Below, one piece after another: positions 8,532 to 18,174 of a stretch of DNA of 64,000 bases. The notes under the pieces are model-generated. The model worked only from the letters and a program-made list of their open reading frames with translations. It ran no database searches and had not been told where the DNA came from. A program made the position numbers and the translations under genes. Each line of letters opens with the position of its first letter. The stretch's first letter is position 1. Source of the stretch: Bin87 sp963668585. Its GTDB lineage: Bacteria; Chloroflexota; Dehalococcoidia; Lucifugimonadales; UBA3495. The DNA is taken from contig OY764869.1 in assembly GCA_963668585.1 (NCBI GenBank), forward strand, positions 2,666,001 to 2,730,000, read 5' to 3'.

Positions 8532-9431
8532 CTACTCGCCGGCGGGTTCGGGGTTCAACGAGGCCGCGGACCGGCGGCCGGCGATGCGCGCCAACAGAAC
8601 GCCAAGCTCATACAGGATGATCAGCGGGCCGGCTACGATTGCCTGATTGAGCGGGTCGATGGTCGGCGTGATGGCAGCGGCGATGATGAAGGAGACGACC
8701 AGCCACAGGCGTCGGAAGCGGGCGAACCCGCGAGCGTTGACGATTCCAAGGACGGCCAGGACGTACATAACCAGCGGCGTTTCGAAAGCGATGCCCAGCC
8801 AGAAGAGCAGTCGGATCATGATGTTGACGATGTTGCTGATACGGATCAGGGGTTCGGCCACGTCGCCGCCAAAGGTCAGCAGGAACTTCAAGGCCGGAGG
8901 GATCATCACGAAGTAGCCGAAGGCCATGCCGCCCACGAAGGCCAGCAGGGCCGCCGGCAGGAATGAAAACAGGATGCGCCGTTCCTTGGGCGTGAGGCCC
9001 GGCGCGACGAACCGGATGGCGTGGTAGAGGATCACCGGCAACGCCAGCACGAGGCCACCGAGCAATGACACCTTGACGGTGATGGAGAGGAGTTCCGTAA
9101 CCTCGGTGTAAATGATGGACACGTCGTCGCCGGCCACGCGACGGGCCGGCGTGATCAGGAGGGTGAGAATCTCCTCGTAGAAATAGAAGCATACCGATGC
9201 GCCGATGAGGACGGCGACCATGGAAGTGAGGAGGCGGGAACGCAGTTCGCGGAAATGCTCCCGCAGGGGCAGAGACTGGTTGGCCTCGCGCTCGGGCTGC
9301 GGTTGGATCCGGCGACGGGACGCAAGGTAGTATGCGACGGCGGCCAGCAGCAATGCCCCGATGACCGCGACCGCCAGCGCGAAACGGAGGTCGCCCAACT
9401 GTTCCCAGCGGGACAATAACTCGCCAATCAT
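8532..9431 (-). CDS. tatC: Sec-independent protein translocase protein TatC with an extra N-terminal membrane helix
   Basis: The 299-residue protein contains the TatC core: LREHFRELRSRLL at the start of the classical protein (about residue 56), YTEVTELL, VAPGLTPKERR, FGYFVMIPPALKFLLTF and FWLGIAFETPLVMYV. TatC is the receptor for twin-arginine signal peptides. Before the core there are about 50 additional residues with one strongly hydrophobic segment (FALAVAVIGALLLAAVAYYL) and a basic stretch, so seven rather than six membrane spans are likely. The ATG at 9431 overlaps the tatB stop by four bases (ATGA), so the longer start is probably real. The extra helix is not part of canonical TatC. Confidence 0.92.
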   Translation of the reverse strand: MIGELLSRWEQLGDLRFALAVAVIGALLLAAVAYYLASRRRIQPQPEREANQSLPLREHFRELRSRLLTSMVAVLIGASVCFYFYEEILTLLITPARRVAGDDVSIIYTEVTELLSITVKVSLLGGLVLALPVILYHAIRFVAPGLTPKERRILFSFLPAALLAFVGGMAFGYFVMIPPALKFLLTFGGDVAEPLIRISNIVNIMIRLLFWLGIAFETPLVMYVLAVLGIVNARGFARFRRLWLVVSFIIAAAITPTIDPLNQAIVAGPLIILYELGVLLARIAGRRSAASLNPEPAGE

Positions 9432-9759
9432 CTTTGTGGGTCTGTAGAGTCGGTATCCGCCTTGGGCGGTTGCTCGGGCGTCGGCGCGTCGGACTCACGC
9501 AGATGCGAAGGCATGGGCAGCGGATCCGTGGGCGGTTGAGGCGCCGCGGACGGTGGGGTCGCGTCGGTCTGCCGGCGGGCGGAATCGACGTCCCGTTCGG
9601 TTACCGAGGCGGCGTCCATGATGTCGGTGAACGTGCGCCGAGCCTCGCGCGTCATACGTCCGATGGTGCGGGCGACCTCCATGGTCTTGCCGGGGCCCAA
9701 GGCGACGAAGGCCACCAAGAGGATCACCAGCAACTCCATGGTGCCGATGCCGAAAACGT

Positions 9760-9763
<4 letters not shown>
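9428..9763 (-). CDS. tatB: Twin-arginine translocase TatB-like protein
   Basis: The 111-residue product starts with VFGIGTMELLVILLVAFVAL, the TatA/B membrane helix with the polar Glu, then the GPGKTMEVARTIGRMTREARR amphipathic helix and a long Pro/Asp-rich tail. Lying immediately before tatC and being longer than the TatA at 8258, it is best read as TatB. It begins with GTG and overlaps the preceding methyltransferase-Maf gene by four bases (GTGA), and tatC overlaps it by four, so the three are translationally coupled. Confidence 0.85.
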
Positions 9764-11646
<1,883 letters not shown>

Positions 11647-12031
11647 GCAGAACATACTACCATTTATGGGTTCGGCCGGTCTTGCGGAGGTGCGCGTGTG
11701 ACAGGGCCAGTTGAGTATCCTGGCGAAAGGCGGTTGCTGTTGACAGGACGGTTGCCTGTTGACCGCGCGCTCGTCCTTCGACATGCTCAGGATGAGCGGA
11801 CTGTCTGGTGTGAGGTGGACCGCCGGCTGCGCCGTCGGGACGTCCTTCGACATGCTCAGGATGAGCGGAATGACTTGCCTGTGTACAGCAATCGAATGGC
11901 CCTGGTGGTGACGTTGTTTTGTTGACCGGCAGAATAGCCGGGTATAATATTGTCGAAACCGATTCCCAGCGATAACGCCGAGATGCGGCGTTATTTTATG
12001 GGTGAGAGCGCACATTTCTGGAGGAATCGAA
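11647..12031. repeat. Gene-free stretch with two REP-like repeats and the trxA promoter
   Basis: Two copies of the dispersed hairpin lie at 11768-11798 and 11838-11868, both with the loop TCGACATGCTC; the second is followed by a tail ending ATCGAATGG at 11890-11898. Bases 11716-11767 match the region upstream of the copy at 8114. Open frames that cross these repeats are not considered genes. Confidence 0.8.
11922..11948 (+). promoter_or_regulatory. Putative trxA promoter
   Basis: TTGACC (11922-11927) and a perfect TATAAT (11943-11948) are 15 bases apart, shorter than the optimal 17, about 85 bases upstream of the trxA start. Confidence 0.45.
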
Positions 12032-12361
12032 ATGCCCGAACCGATAGACGTGAACGGAGAAAACTGGCAAAGCAGCGTGTTGGACTCGGAACTCCCCGTG
12101 ATGGTGGACTTCTGGGCGGAATGGTGCGGGCCCTGCAAGATGATCGCTCCGGCGGTGCATGATCTGGCGCTGGAATACGAAGGGAAGCTGAACGTGGGCA
12201 AGCTGGACGTCGACAGCGACCCCGACATCGCGGCGCGCTACGGCATTCGCAGCATCCCCGCGCTGATATTCTTCAAGGACGGCCAGCCGGTGGACCAGGT
12301 GGTTGGCGCGCAGCCGAAGCCGCAGTTGAAGCGGAAGATCGACGCGGTGCTGGGGAGCTAA
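12032..12361 (+). CDS. trxA: Thioredoxin
   Basis: The 109-residue protein has the thioredoxin fold with the redox site WCGPC (Cys32, Cys35), the preceding VDFWAEWCGP strand, the DVDSDPDIAARYGIRSIPAL segment containing the cis-Pro, and a C-terminal FFKDGQPVDQVVGAQPK. It reduces disulfides in cytosolic proteins. The ATG at 12032 follows GGAGGAATCGAA, an excellent ribosome binding site. It stands alone, 16 bases upstream of the selenocysteine tRNA. Confidence 0.95.
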   Translation: MPEPIDVNGENWQSSVLDSELPVMVDFWAEWCGPCKMIAPAVHDLALEYEGKLNVGKLDVDSDPDIAARYGIRSIPALIFFKDGQPVDQVVGAQPKPQLKRKIDAVLGS

Positions 12362-12377
12362 ATCGCCTAGTACCCAC

Positions 12378-12474
12378 GGGAGTGGATGGGGCCCGGTGGC
12401 TCTTGCGGACTTCAAATCCGTTATGCCTCGTGACGAGCGGGGTAGGTGGGTTCGACTCCCTCGCACTCCCGCCA
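12378..12474 (+). tRNA. selC: tRNA-Sec (anticodon UCA)
   Basis: The 97-base gene folds as a selenocysteine tRNA. GGGAGTG pairs with CACTCCC in the acceptor stem. The D stem is six base pairs (GGGGCC with GGCTCT) closed by a CGGT loop, diagnostic of tRNA-Sec. The anticodon loop is CTTCAAA with TCA at positions 34-36. A long variable arm follows, then the GTTCGACTC-type T loop, the discriminator G and an encoded CCA. The eighth acceptor pair would be G-G and one T-stem pair T-T, so two mismatches remain. It decodes UGA as selenocysteine with SelA and SelB, whose genes are not in this window. Confidence 0.88.
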
Positions 12475-12501
12475 ATAACTAACTAGCACGCCTTAGAACT
12501 G

Positions 12502-12543
12502 GCCCCGTTTCCTGCTTGATCTGAGTAGGAAACGGGGCTTTTT
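12502..12543 (+). terminator. Rho-independent terminator after tRNA-Sec
   Basis: GCCCCGTTTCCT (12502-12513) pairs perfectly with AGGAAACGGGGC (12527-12538) and is followed by TTTTT. It ends the trxA/tRNA-Sec transcript. Confidence 0.93.
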
Positions 12544-12617
12544 GTTGAGTGGCAATTGTCTGAGACACGGTTGGGTGGGAGTGCGGCGGTTCGGATGCTC
12601 GATGCGCCGGTATCGCA

Positions 12618-12645
12618 TTGACAACCCGACTGCCCAAGTTACAAT
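12618..12645 (+). promoter_or_regulatory. Sigma-70-like promoter of the hydrolase gene at 12687
   Basis: A perfect TTGACA (12618-12623) and TACAAT (12640-12645) are separated by 16 bases and lie about 40 bases upstream of the start codon. Confidence 0.7.
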
Positions 12646-12686
12646 TGCCGCAAAGTTGCCGTCGAGGCCAGAAAGGAGAGACAAGC

Positions 12687-13442
12687 ATGCCGCACTACAC
12701 AAGGGGCGATGTCCGCATCCAGTATGAGGAAGTGGGGTCGGGTTTCCCGCTTCTGGCGACTCCGGGCGGGGGATTGAACTCCCTGATCAGCAATTGGCCG
12801 AATCAGGTGTTCAACGCCATGGAGGAGTTCAAGAACGACTTCCGCTGCATCACGATGGACCAGCGCAACGCCAACGGCGGCCAGTCCACCGGGCCCGTGC
12901 AGGTGGACGATCCGTGGGGCGCTTTTGCCGATGATCAACTGGGCCTGATGGACCATCTGGGCATTCAGGAATTCGCATTCATCGGCTACTGCATCGGCGG
13001 CCCCTTCGCCATGACGCTCGCCGAACGGGCGCCGAATCGGCTCGTGGCGGCGGTGCTGTGCCAGCCGGTGGGGCACGCCAGCAAAACGCCGGACTCCATG
13101 TACGACTCCGGACACGACCTGTGGGGTCCCGAGCTTTGCTCCAACCGGAGCGATGTTACGATGGAGATCGTGGACCAATACCTGCACAACCTGTACCGGG
13201 TGCAACCGGATTTCGTGTACAGCGTGACGCGTGATTTCGCCCGCTCTTGCCAGACTCCGCTGCTGGTGATGCCCGACGACACGCCGTCGCATTCGTATGA
13301 AGCCGCGATGGACGTGGCGGCGCTGGCGCCAAAGGCGCAGGTGACGGAGTATCCGTGGAAGGAAGCGCCGGACATCAAGGCCAAGACGATTGTTCAGGTG
13401 CGGGAGTTCCTGAAGGCGCATCAGCCCGCTGGCGTACGGTGA
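12687..13442 (+). CDS. Alpha/beta hydrolase with a cysteine at the nucleophile elbow
   Basis: The 251-residue protein has the alpha/beta hydrolase core with FIGYCIGGPFAMTLAER as the nucleophile elbow, so the expected Ser is Cys (GYCIGG), as in dienelactone hydrolase. The oxyanion region is TPGGGLNS near residue 27, and the acid/His region may be PDDTPSH near residue 198. There is no His in the usual C-terminal position. Function is unknown; a lactone or thioester hydrolase is possible. AAGGAGAG precedes the ATG at 12687, a strong promoter lies upstream and a terminator follows, so it is a single-gene transcript. Confidence 0.8.
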   Translation: MPHYTRGDVRIQYEEVGSGFPLLATPGGGLNSLISNWPNQVFNAMEEFKNDFRCITMDQRNANGGQSTGPVQVDDPWGAFADDQLGLMDHLGIQEFAFIGYCIGGPFAMTLAERAPNRLVAAVLCQPVGHASKTPDSMYDSGHDLWGPELCSNRSDVTMEIVDQYLHNLYRVQPDFVYSVTRDFARSCQTPLLVMPDDTPSHSYEAAMDVAALAPKAQVTEYPWKEAPDIKAKTIVQVREFLKAHQPAGVR

Positions 13443-13504
13443 CGGGCGACGGCATCGGCCGGGTTTGCGACTGACCCGGGTTCGGGCGTTGCGACCGATA
13501 TGAT

Positions 13505-13533
13505 GGGCCGTACCAATCCGGTACGGCCCTTTT
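13505..13533 (+). terminator. Rho-independent terminator after the Cys-type hydrolase
   Basis: GGGCCGTACC (13505-13514) pairs with GGTACGGCCC (13520-13529) and is followed by TTTT. Confidence 0.9.
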
Positions 13534-13862
13534 GGTTGTCGGGAACCCCTGAAAGGGTGTGCGAAGACTCGGCCGTGGATTTCAGGCGGGGGATGAGGTC
13601 GCGAGGGGATTACTCCTCACACCAGCCACGGCCGTTTGAAATTCTCCGCACGTTCGGCTCGGTCGCTACGCTTTGCGCTCATCGGCAGGATGTCGAACCG
13701 CGATCGCGTCTTTCGACACGCTCCGGACGAGCGGACTGGTTCATCGATCGGCAATAATCGAAAGGGCCCGCACACCAAACCCGCTCCCGCAACGGGAGAG
13801 GGGGTTTGTGCGTCCCCTGGGCCCCCAAGTTCGCCAGGGGGTTATCGGCCGTGTCAGGGCGA
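13534..13862. repeat. Gene-free stretch with a decayed REP-like repeat
   Basis: Bases 13704-13734 are a diverged copy of the dispersed hairpin (GTCTTTCGACACGCTCCGGA then CGAGCGG), followed by a tail ending ATCGAAAGGG near 13757. I see no supported gene in the rest. Confidence 0.65.
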
Positions 13863-15020
13863 TCATTGTGACCGGCCGGCCTGTTCTCCGAACTGGCGGC
13901 CGAATAGGGGAGTCATCAGCGCGCTGGCGATGGTTACGGCGAGGCACAGATAGCCGATGCCGGCGTAACCCATTTGCGCCAACAGCGCGCCCGCGATCCC
14001 CGCTCCCAACACTCCGGCGGACTGATTGCTCAGACCCATGAGGCTGGCGCCGGTGGACTTGGATTCTCCGGAATACTCGGTGCTGGCCGCCACCAGCGTG
14101 GGAATTGGCAAGCTCAGCAGGCCCGTGCCCACCGTGGCCACCGCCACCGATATCCAGAGGTCGAGTTCCACCGAGAAGAACACCAACGCGCAGACACCGC
14201 CGGCCAATGACACCACGGCCATCAGAGCGGCTCGCTGCCGGCGTTTTGCCACATAGGCTGCCGAATAGCTGCCCACCACCTGGCCGACTGCGGTGATCGC
14301 CAGCGGCACCGCGACAAAACCGACGTCCAGTCCGTAGGAGTTGATCAGGTGGGCCGCGAAGTAGTTGATGGTGGCCCAGAAGGCTATCCGCTGAGTCATC
14401 CCGACGGCCATCCCGACCCGGAAATAGCGCAGGGACAACAGGTCCCAATACCTGGAGAAGAATACCCAGTCGCGGAGTCGCTCGCGGCTGTCCCGGGGGT
14501 ACCAGGCCAAGTTGGCCAGCAACGCGACGGCCAACAGCGCGCCGACGACGAGGAACGGAGTCCGCCAACTGCCCCAGTCCGCCAGCACCGCGACCATCGG
14601 AACGGTGACGGCCGACACGACGCCCTGCATGGCCAACACGGCAGTAACGGCCTGGGCGCGGCGGGCCGGCGAAATCACGTCGGACACGACGCCGATGGAG
14701 GTGGGCGGAATGGTGCCGCCGGCCAGGCCGGTCAGCGCCCTCAGGGCCAGGAGCGTTTCGATGTTGGGGGCGAACGCGGACGCCAGGACCGATCCCAACA
14801 GGACCACCAGTCCGACGAGGGCCACCGGACGACGGCCGAATGAGTCTGACAATGGGCCCGCCGATACCAGGGAAACCGCCCAAGCCGCGAAGGTGGCCGT
14901 TGCCAGTTGGCCGGCGACCGGCACCGAAACGTCCAGATCCGAGGCTATCTCAACCAGCAGGGGTGGAACGATGAAAACCGCGCTGTGGCTGGAAAACACC
15001 GTGAGCGACAGCACCACCAT
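13863..15020 (-). CDS. MFS transporter (drug/proton antiporter-like)
   Basis: The 385-residue membrane protein has about twelve hydrophobic segments. The loop after the second helix reads GPLSDSFGRRPVALVG, the MFS signature GxLxDrxGRR, and helix 5 carries a glycine-rich stretch (MQGVVSAVTVPMVAVLADWG) typical of export-type members. It is expected to use the proton gradient to move a small molecule across the inner membrane; the substrate is unknown. The start is uncertain: translation is open further upstream but offers no ATG, GTG or TTG, so the ATG at 15020, which begins inside the first helix, is used. It faces away from neighbouring operons. Confidence 0.85.
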   Translation of the reverse strand: MVVLSLTVFSSHSAVFIVPPLLVEIASDLDVSVPVAGQLATATFAAWAVSLVSAGPLSDSFGRRPVALVGLVVLLGSVLASAFAPNIETLLALRALTGLAGGTIPPTSIGVVSDVISPARRAQAVTAVLAMQGVVSAVTVPMVAVLADWGSWRTPFLVVGALLAVALLANLAWYPRDSRERLRDWVFFSRYWDLLSLRYFRVGMAVGMTQRIAFWATINYFAAHLINSYGLDVGFVAVPLAITAVGQVVGSYSAAYVAKRRQRAALMAVVSLAGGVCALVFFSVELDLWISVAVATVGTGLLSLPIPTLVAASTEYSGESKSTGASLMGLSNQSAGVLGAGIAGALLAQMGYAGIGYLCLAVTIASALMTPLFGRQFGEQAGRSQ

Positions 15021-15126
15021 GAACCACGGTTTGTTGATCTTGCGACCGCTGACCCCTGCCTCGTGCGTTGCGATGTCGTTTATTCCTCTGGGGCGGTGGT
15101 TGCGGCGCGCGGCGATTCGAGGCGGG

Positions 15127-15801
15127 TCAAGCTTCCGGGTCCTGGGGCGTCGCGTCCTCGGATTCGGTCATTTCCCGTTGCAACTGCCGCGTCCAGTTCT
15201 GCAGGGCGCGGCGGAATTCGTCCAGGGCCGGCGGCGCGACGTAGATGACCTCCAGGTCGGTGGGGAACTGGACCTGGTGGCGCTCGTTGATCAGGAGGAG
15301 TCCGGTTTCGTCTGCGAGCAGGGTGGAATCGATGGCTTCGGCGATGAAGTCGTAGCGGCGGCGGTTGGCGTCGGCGAACCATTCCTGCAATCTGCCGGCC
15401 ACGGTCTGGCTCATCACCGGCTGCATCATGAATCTCTGGAGGTCCAGGGTTTCGGCCAGGAGATCCATTGATTCGGTGGACTCCAGAACCGCGCCGGCGT
15501 CGGTGAGGCTGACCACCAACGGGCGGCTGCCCTGGCCGCTGGCTTCGAGGAATCCGAGGCCGTCCCGGCCGCCTTCGGGGATGTTCTCGTGGTACACGTG
15601 GACGACGCTGCCGAGGGCGTTCTGGACGGCTCGAACCTGCACGTCAACCTGTTCCCAATAGCGCGACAGGATCTCCGCGAGTTCCGACGGCATTGACTCG
15701 GGGGAAACGGGCAGATGGATGAGGGGAGCCAGCAGAAGCTTGCGTTTGCCCTCGTAATTTCCGGCAGCAGGCCGTGTGATCCTGGTGAGTTCTTCTACCA
15801 C
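15127..15801 (-). CDS. Uncharacterised protein, possibly eRF1-fold (baeRF-like)
   Basis: I do not recognise this 224-residue soluble protein with certainty. It begins at GTG 15801, preceded by GGAGG. A middle region alternates strands and helices (SRPLVVSLTDAGAVLES), and the C-terminal part reads ADETGLLLINERHQVQFP, then YVAPPALDEFRRAL. This recalls bacterial proteins with an eRF1-like domain, but that is only a tentative resemblance. No signal peptide or membrane segment is seen. It is divergent from lutA, with about 110 bases between the starts, so the two may share a regulatory region. Confidence 0.6.
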   Translation of the reverse strand: MVEELTRITRPAAGNYEGKRKLLLAPLIHLPVSPESMPSELAEILSRYWEQVDVQVRAVQNALGSVVHVYHENIPEGGRDGLGFLEASGQGSRPLVVSLTDAGAVLESTESMDLLAETLDLQRFMMQPVMSQTVAGRLQEWFADANRRRYDFIAEAIDSTLLADETGLLLINERHQVQFPTDLEVIYVAPPALDEFRRALQNWTRQLQREMTESEDATPQDPEA

Positions 15802-15914
15802 TCGGTTGCCCTCCGCAGGGATGGATTCCGGATATGATAGCGTGATTGCGGGCCCAATGGACAGGATAAGGCCGCTCTGATAATCTTGGCGCGCGTTACA
15901 CGCTGGAGATAGTT

Positions 15915-16682
15915 TTGAATCAGACGCCGCCCATCCGCGCATCCCTTTTCGTCACCTGCATAATTGACCAGCTATACCCGGAAGTGGGCGTCAGCGTGGT
16001 GCGGACGCTGCGTCGTTGCGGCGTGGAAGTGGACTTCCCTGAAGCGCAAACGTGCTGCGGCCAGCCATTGTACAACTCGGGGTTCACGCAGGAAGCCAAG
16101 AAACTGGCGGCGCGAACCCTGGACGCCCTGGATGATTGTGAATACGTGGTGGTGCCGTCCGGTTCGTGCGGGGCGATGCTGAGGGTCTTTTACGAGGACC
16201 TGTTCGCTGATGACCCGCACATGCGGGAACGAGCCGAATCGCTGCGCGGCCGCGTGTACGAATTCACCGAGTTTCTGACTGATGTGCTGGGCGTGGACGG
16301 AGCGCCCATGGAGGGCTTGCCTGCGGATGGCGAGTTGACGCCTCAAACGGTGACGTACCATCCTTCATGCCATCTGCTGCGGGAGATGAGGGTGCGCGAA
16401 GGGCCAACGACACTGCTGTCCGGCACTGCCGGAGTGGAACTGAAGCCGCTGCCGGAGGCGGAGCAATGCTGCGGGTTTGGAGGGACGTTTGCCATCAAAT
16501 ACCCGCACATCTCGGAGGAGATGCTGGCCGACAAGTTGGCGTCAATCATGGAGAGCGGCGCCGACACCGTCACCGCGTGCGACATGGGCTGCCTGATGCA
16601 CATCGGGGGCGCGATCGCCCGGCAGAATCTGCCCGTATCGGTTCGGCACATCGCGCAGATCCTGGACGGGAGCGAGGGCTGA
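15915..16682 (+). CDS. lutA: Lactate utilisation protein A (CCG-domain Fe-S protein)
   Basis: The 255-residue protein contains two CCG domains, TCCGQPLYNSGF (about residue 50) and QCCGFGGTFAIKYP (about residue 185), which bind an iron-sulfur cluster as in LutA and the C-terminal part of GlpC and HdrB. With LutB and LutC it oxidises L-lactate to pyruvate. It starts with TTG at 15915, with GGAGATAG just upstream. The lutB start lies 4 bases after its stop, so the genes form an operon. Confidence 0.92.
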   Translation: MNQTPPIRASLFVTCIIDQLYPEVGVSVVRTLRRCGVEVDFPEAQTCCGQPLYNSGFTQEAKKLAARTLDALDDCEYVVVPSGSCGAMLRVFYEDLFADDPHMRERAESLRGRVYEFTEFLTDVLGVDGAPMEGLPADGELTPQTVTYHPSCHLLREMRVREGPTTLLSGTAGVELKPLPEAEQCCGFGGTFAIKYPHISEEMLADKLASIMESGADTVTACDMGCLMHIGGAIARQNLPVSVRHIAQILDGSEG

Positions 16683-16685
16683 CTG

Positions 16686-18131
16686 ATGGCGGAGGTCTCA
16701 ACACGCGAGTTTGTGACGGCGTCCCAAGCGGCGGTGAAGGATGCGCAGTTGCGGCAGGCGTTGCGTCGCGCGGGCAGCGGGTTCGACGGCACGCGCCGGG
16801 AAGCCATCGCCGAGGTGTCGGAAGAGGTTTGGGAAGGCTGGCGGGAGCAGGCGCGTGCCATCAAGGAACACACCATCGGGCACCTGGACTACTACCTTGC
16901 GATGCTGGAACGAAACGTCGCGGCGGCCGGAGGCCAGGTCCACTTCGCAGGGGATGCGCGGCAGGCCAACGCGATTGTTTCGGAGATAGCCCGTCGTGCG
17001 GGCGCGCAGACGGTCACCAAGAGCAAATCGATGGTGTCGGAAGAACTTGGACTGAACCATGTCCTGGAGGCTCAGGGCATCGACGTGTTCGAGACCGACC
17101 TGGGCGAGTACATCATCCAACTGGCGGAGGAGACGCCGTCCCACCTGGTGGCTCCGGCGCTGCACAAAACGCGGGGTCAGGTTGCCCAACTGTTCGCCGA
17201 ACAACTGGGCGTCCCGTATTCCGAGGACATCGAAGAGATGGCAAGGGTCGCGCGAGTGGCGCTGCGCCAGAAGTTCCTGGAAGCTGACATGGGCGTCAGC
17301 GGGGCCAATTTCCTGGTGGCAGAGACCGGTTCGCTGGTGATCATCACCAACGAGGGCAACGGCCGCCTCTGCACGTCGGCGCCGCGAATCCACGTTGGAC
17401 TGGCGGGCATGGAGAAGGTGATCCCCTCGCTGCAAGACCTTGCGGTGTTCCTGCGCCTGCTGCCGCGTTCGGCTACGGGTCAGCGTATCTCGTCGTACGT
17501 GAGCATGGTGACCGGGCCCCGGCGGTCCGACGATGAGGACGGGCCGGAGGAGTTTCACCTGATCATTGTGGACAACGGACGCAGCCGACTGCTCCGCGAC
17601 CCGGCGCTGCGGGAATCGCTGTACTGCATCCGGTGCGGGGCATGCCTGAACGTGTGCCCGGTGTATCAGCGGGTGGGCGGCCATGCGTACGGCTGGGTGT
17701 ATCCCGGGCCGATTGGGTCGATCGTAACGCCGGGCCTGGTGGGGGTTGCGCAGGCGAAGGACCTGCCCAACGCATCGACGCTGTGCGGGGCGTGTCGGGA
17801 CGCGTGCCCGGTGCAGATCAACATCCCCCGGATGCTGCTGCACCTGCGCCACCAACAGGCAGAGAGCGGCGACGAGAACACGAAAACTTCATCGGATTCC
17901 GACGCGCTGTTGGCGCGCGGTTTTGCCACCGTTATGTCAAACCCCTGGCTGCTGCGGGTGGGAAGAACCCTGGGCCGATTGCTGTCGAAACCGATGGTGC
18001 AGAACGGCAAAATCAGGCAAACCCGCCTGCCGTTCCTGTCGCGGTGGACACGGGCACGGGATTTGCCGGTTCCGGCGCCGCGAACGTTCCACGAAGTGTG
18101 GCGAGATGAGTTATCCAAGGGCGGCCGCTGA
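16686..18131 (+). CDS. lutB: Lactate utilisation protein B (4Fe-4S protein)
   Basis: The 481-residue protein has the LutB layout: an N-terminal helical region, a Rossmann-like LUD domain (AETGSLVIITNEGNGRL), and a C-terminal ferredoxin-like region with CIRCGACLNVCPVYQ (from about residue 314) and CGACRDACPVQINIP (from about residue 365), the ligands of two 4Fe-4S clusters. It passes electrons in the lactate dehydrogenase complex. The start is 4 bases after lutA and lutC follows within 45 bases. Confidence 0.93.
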   Translation: MAEVSTREFVTASQAAVKDAQLRQALRRAGSGFDGTRREAIAEVSEEVWEGWREQARAIKEHTIGHLDYYLAMLERNVAAAGGQVHFAGDARQANAIVSEIARRAGAQTVTKSKSMVSEELGLNHVLEAQGIDVFETDLGEYIIQLAEETPSHLVAPALHKTRGQVAQLFAEQLGVPYSEDIEEMARVARVALRQKFLEADMGVSGANFLVAETGSLVIITNEGNGRLCTSAPRIHVGLAGMEKVIPSLQDLAVFLRLLPRSATGQRISSYVSMVTGPRRSDDEDGPEEFHLIIVDNGRSRLLRDPALRESLYCIRCGACLNVCPVYQRVGGHAYGWVYPGPIGSIVTPGLVGVAQAKDLPNASTLCGACRDACPVQINIPRMLLHLRHQQAESGDENTKTSSDSDALLARGFATVMSNPWLLRVGRTLGRLLSKPMVQNGKIRQTRLPFLSRWTRARDLPVPAPRTFHEVWRDELSKGGR

Positions 18132-18174
18132 CAGATTTATCCGGTTAATGGGTATCCGAACAAGTAGCGAAGCA

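Noticed and set aside
11647..12228. A long N-terminal extension of the methyltransferase-Maf frame
   Set aside because: The extra residues come from reading through intergenic repeats (ILSMSKD appears twice) and into the trxA region; the family start is at 11646.
12475..12686. A selenoprotein or SECIS element next to tRNA-Sec
   Set aside because: The hairpin here is a terminator and no frame with an in-frame TGA and recognisable homology was found.
13741..14883. Second reading frame over the MFS transporter
   Set aside because: Arg/Gly-rich translation typical of a shadow; the MFS frame has membrane segments and motif.
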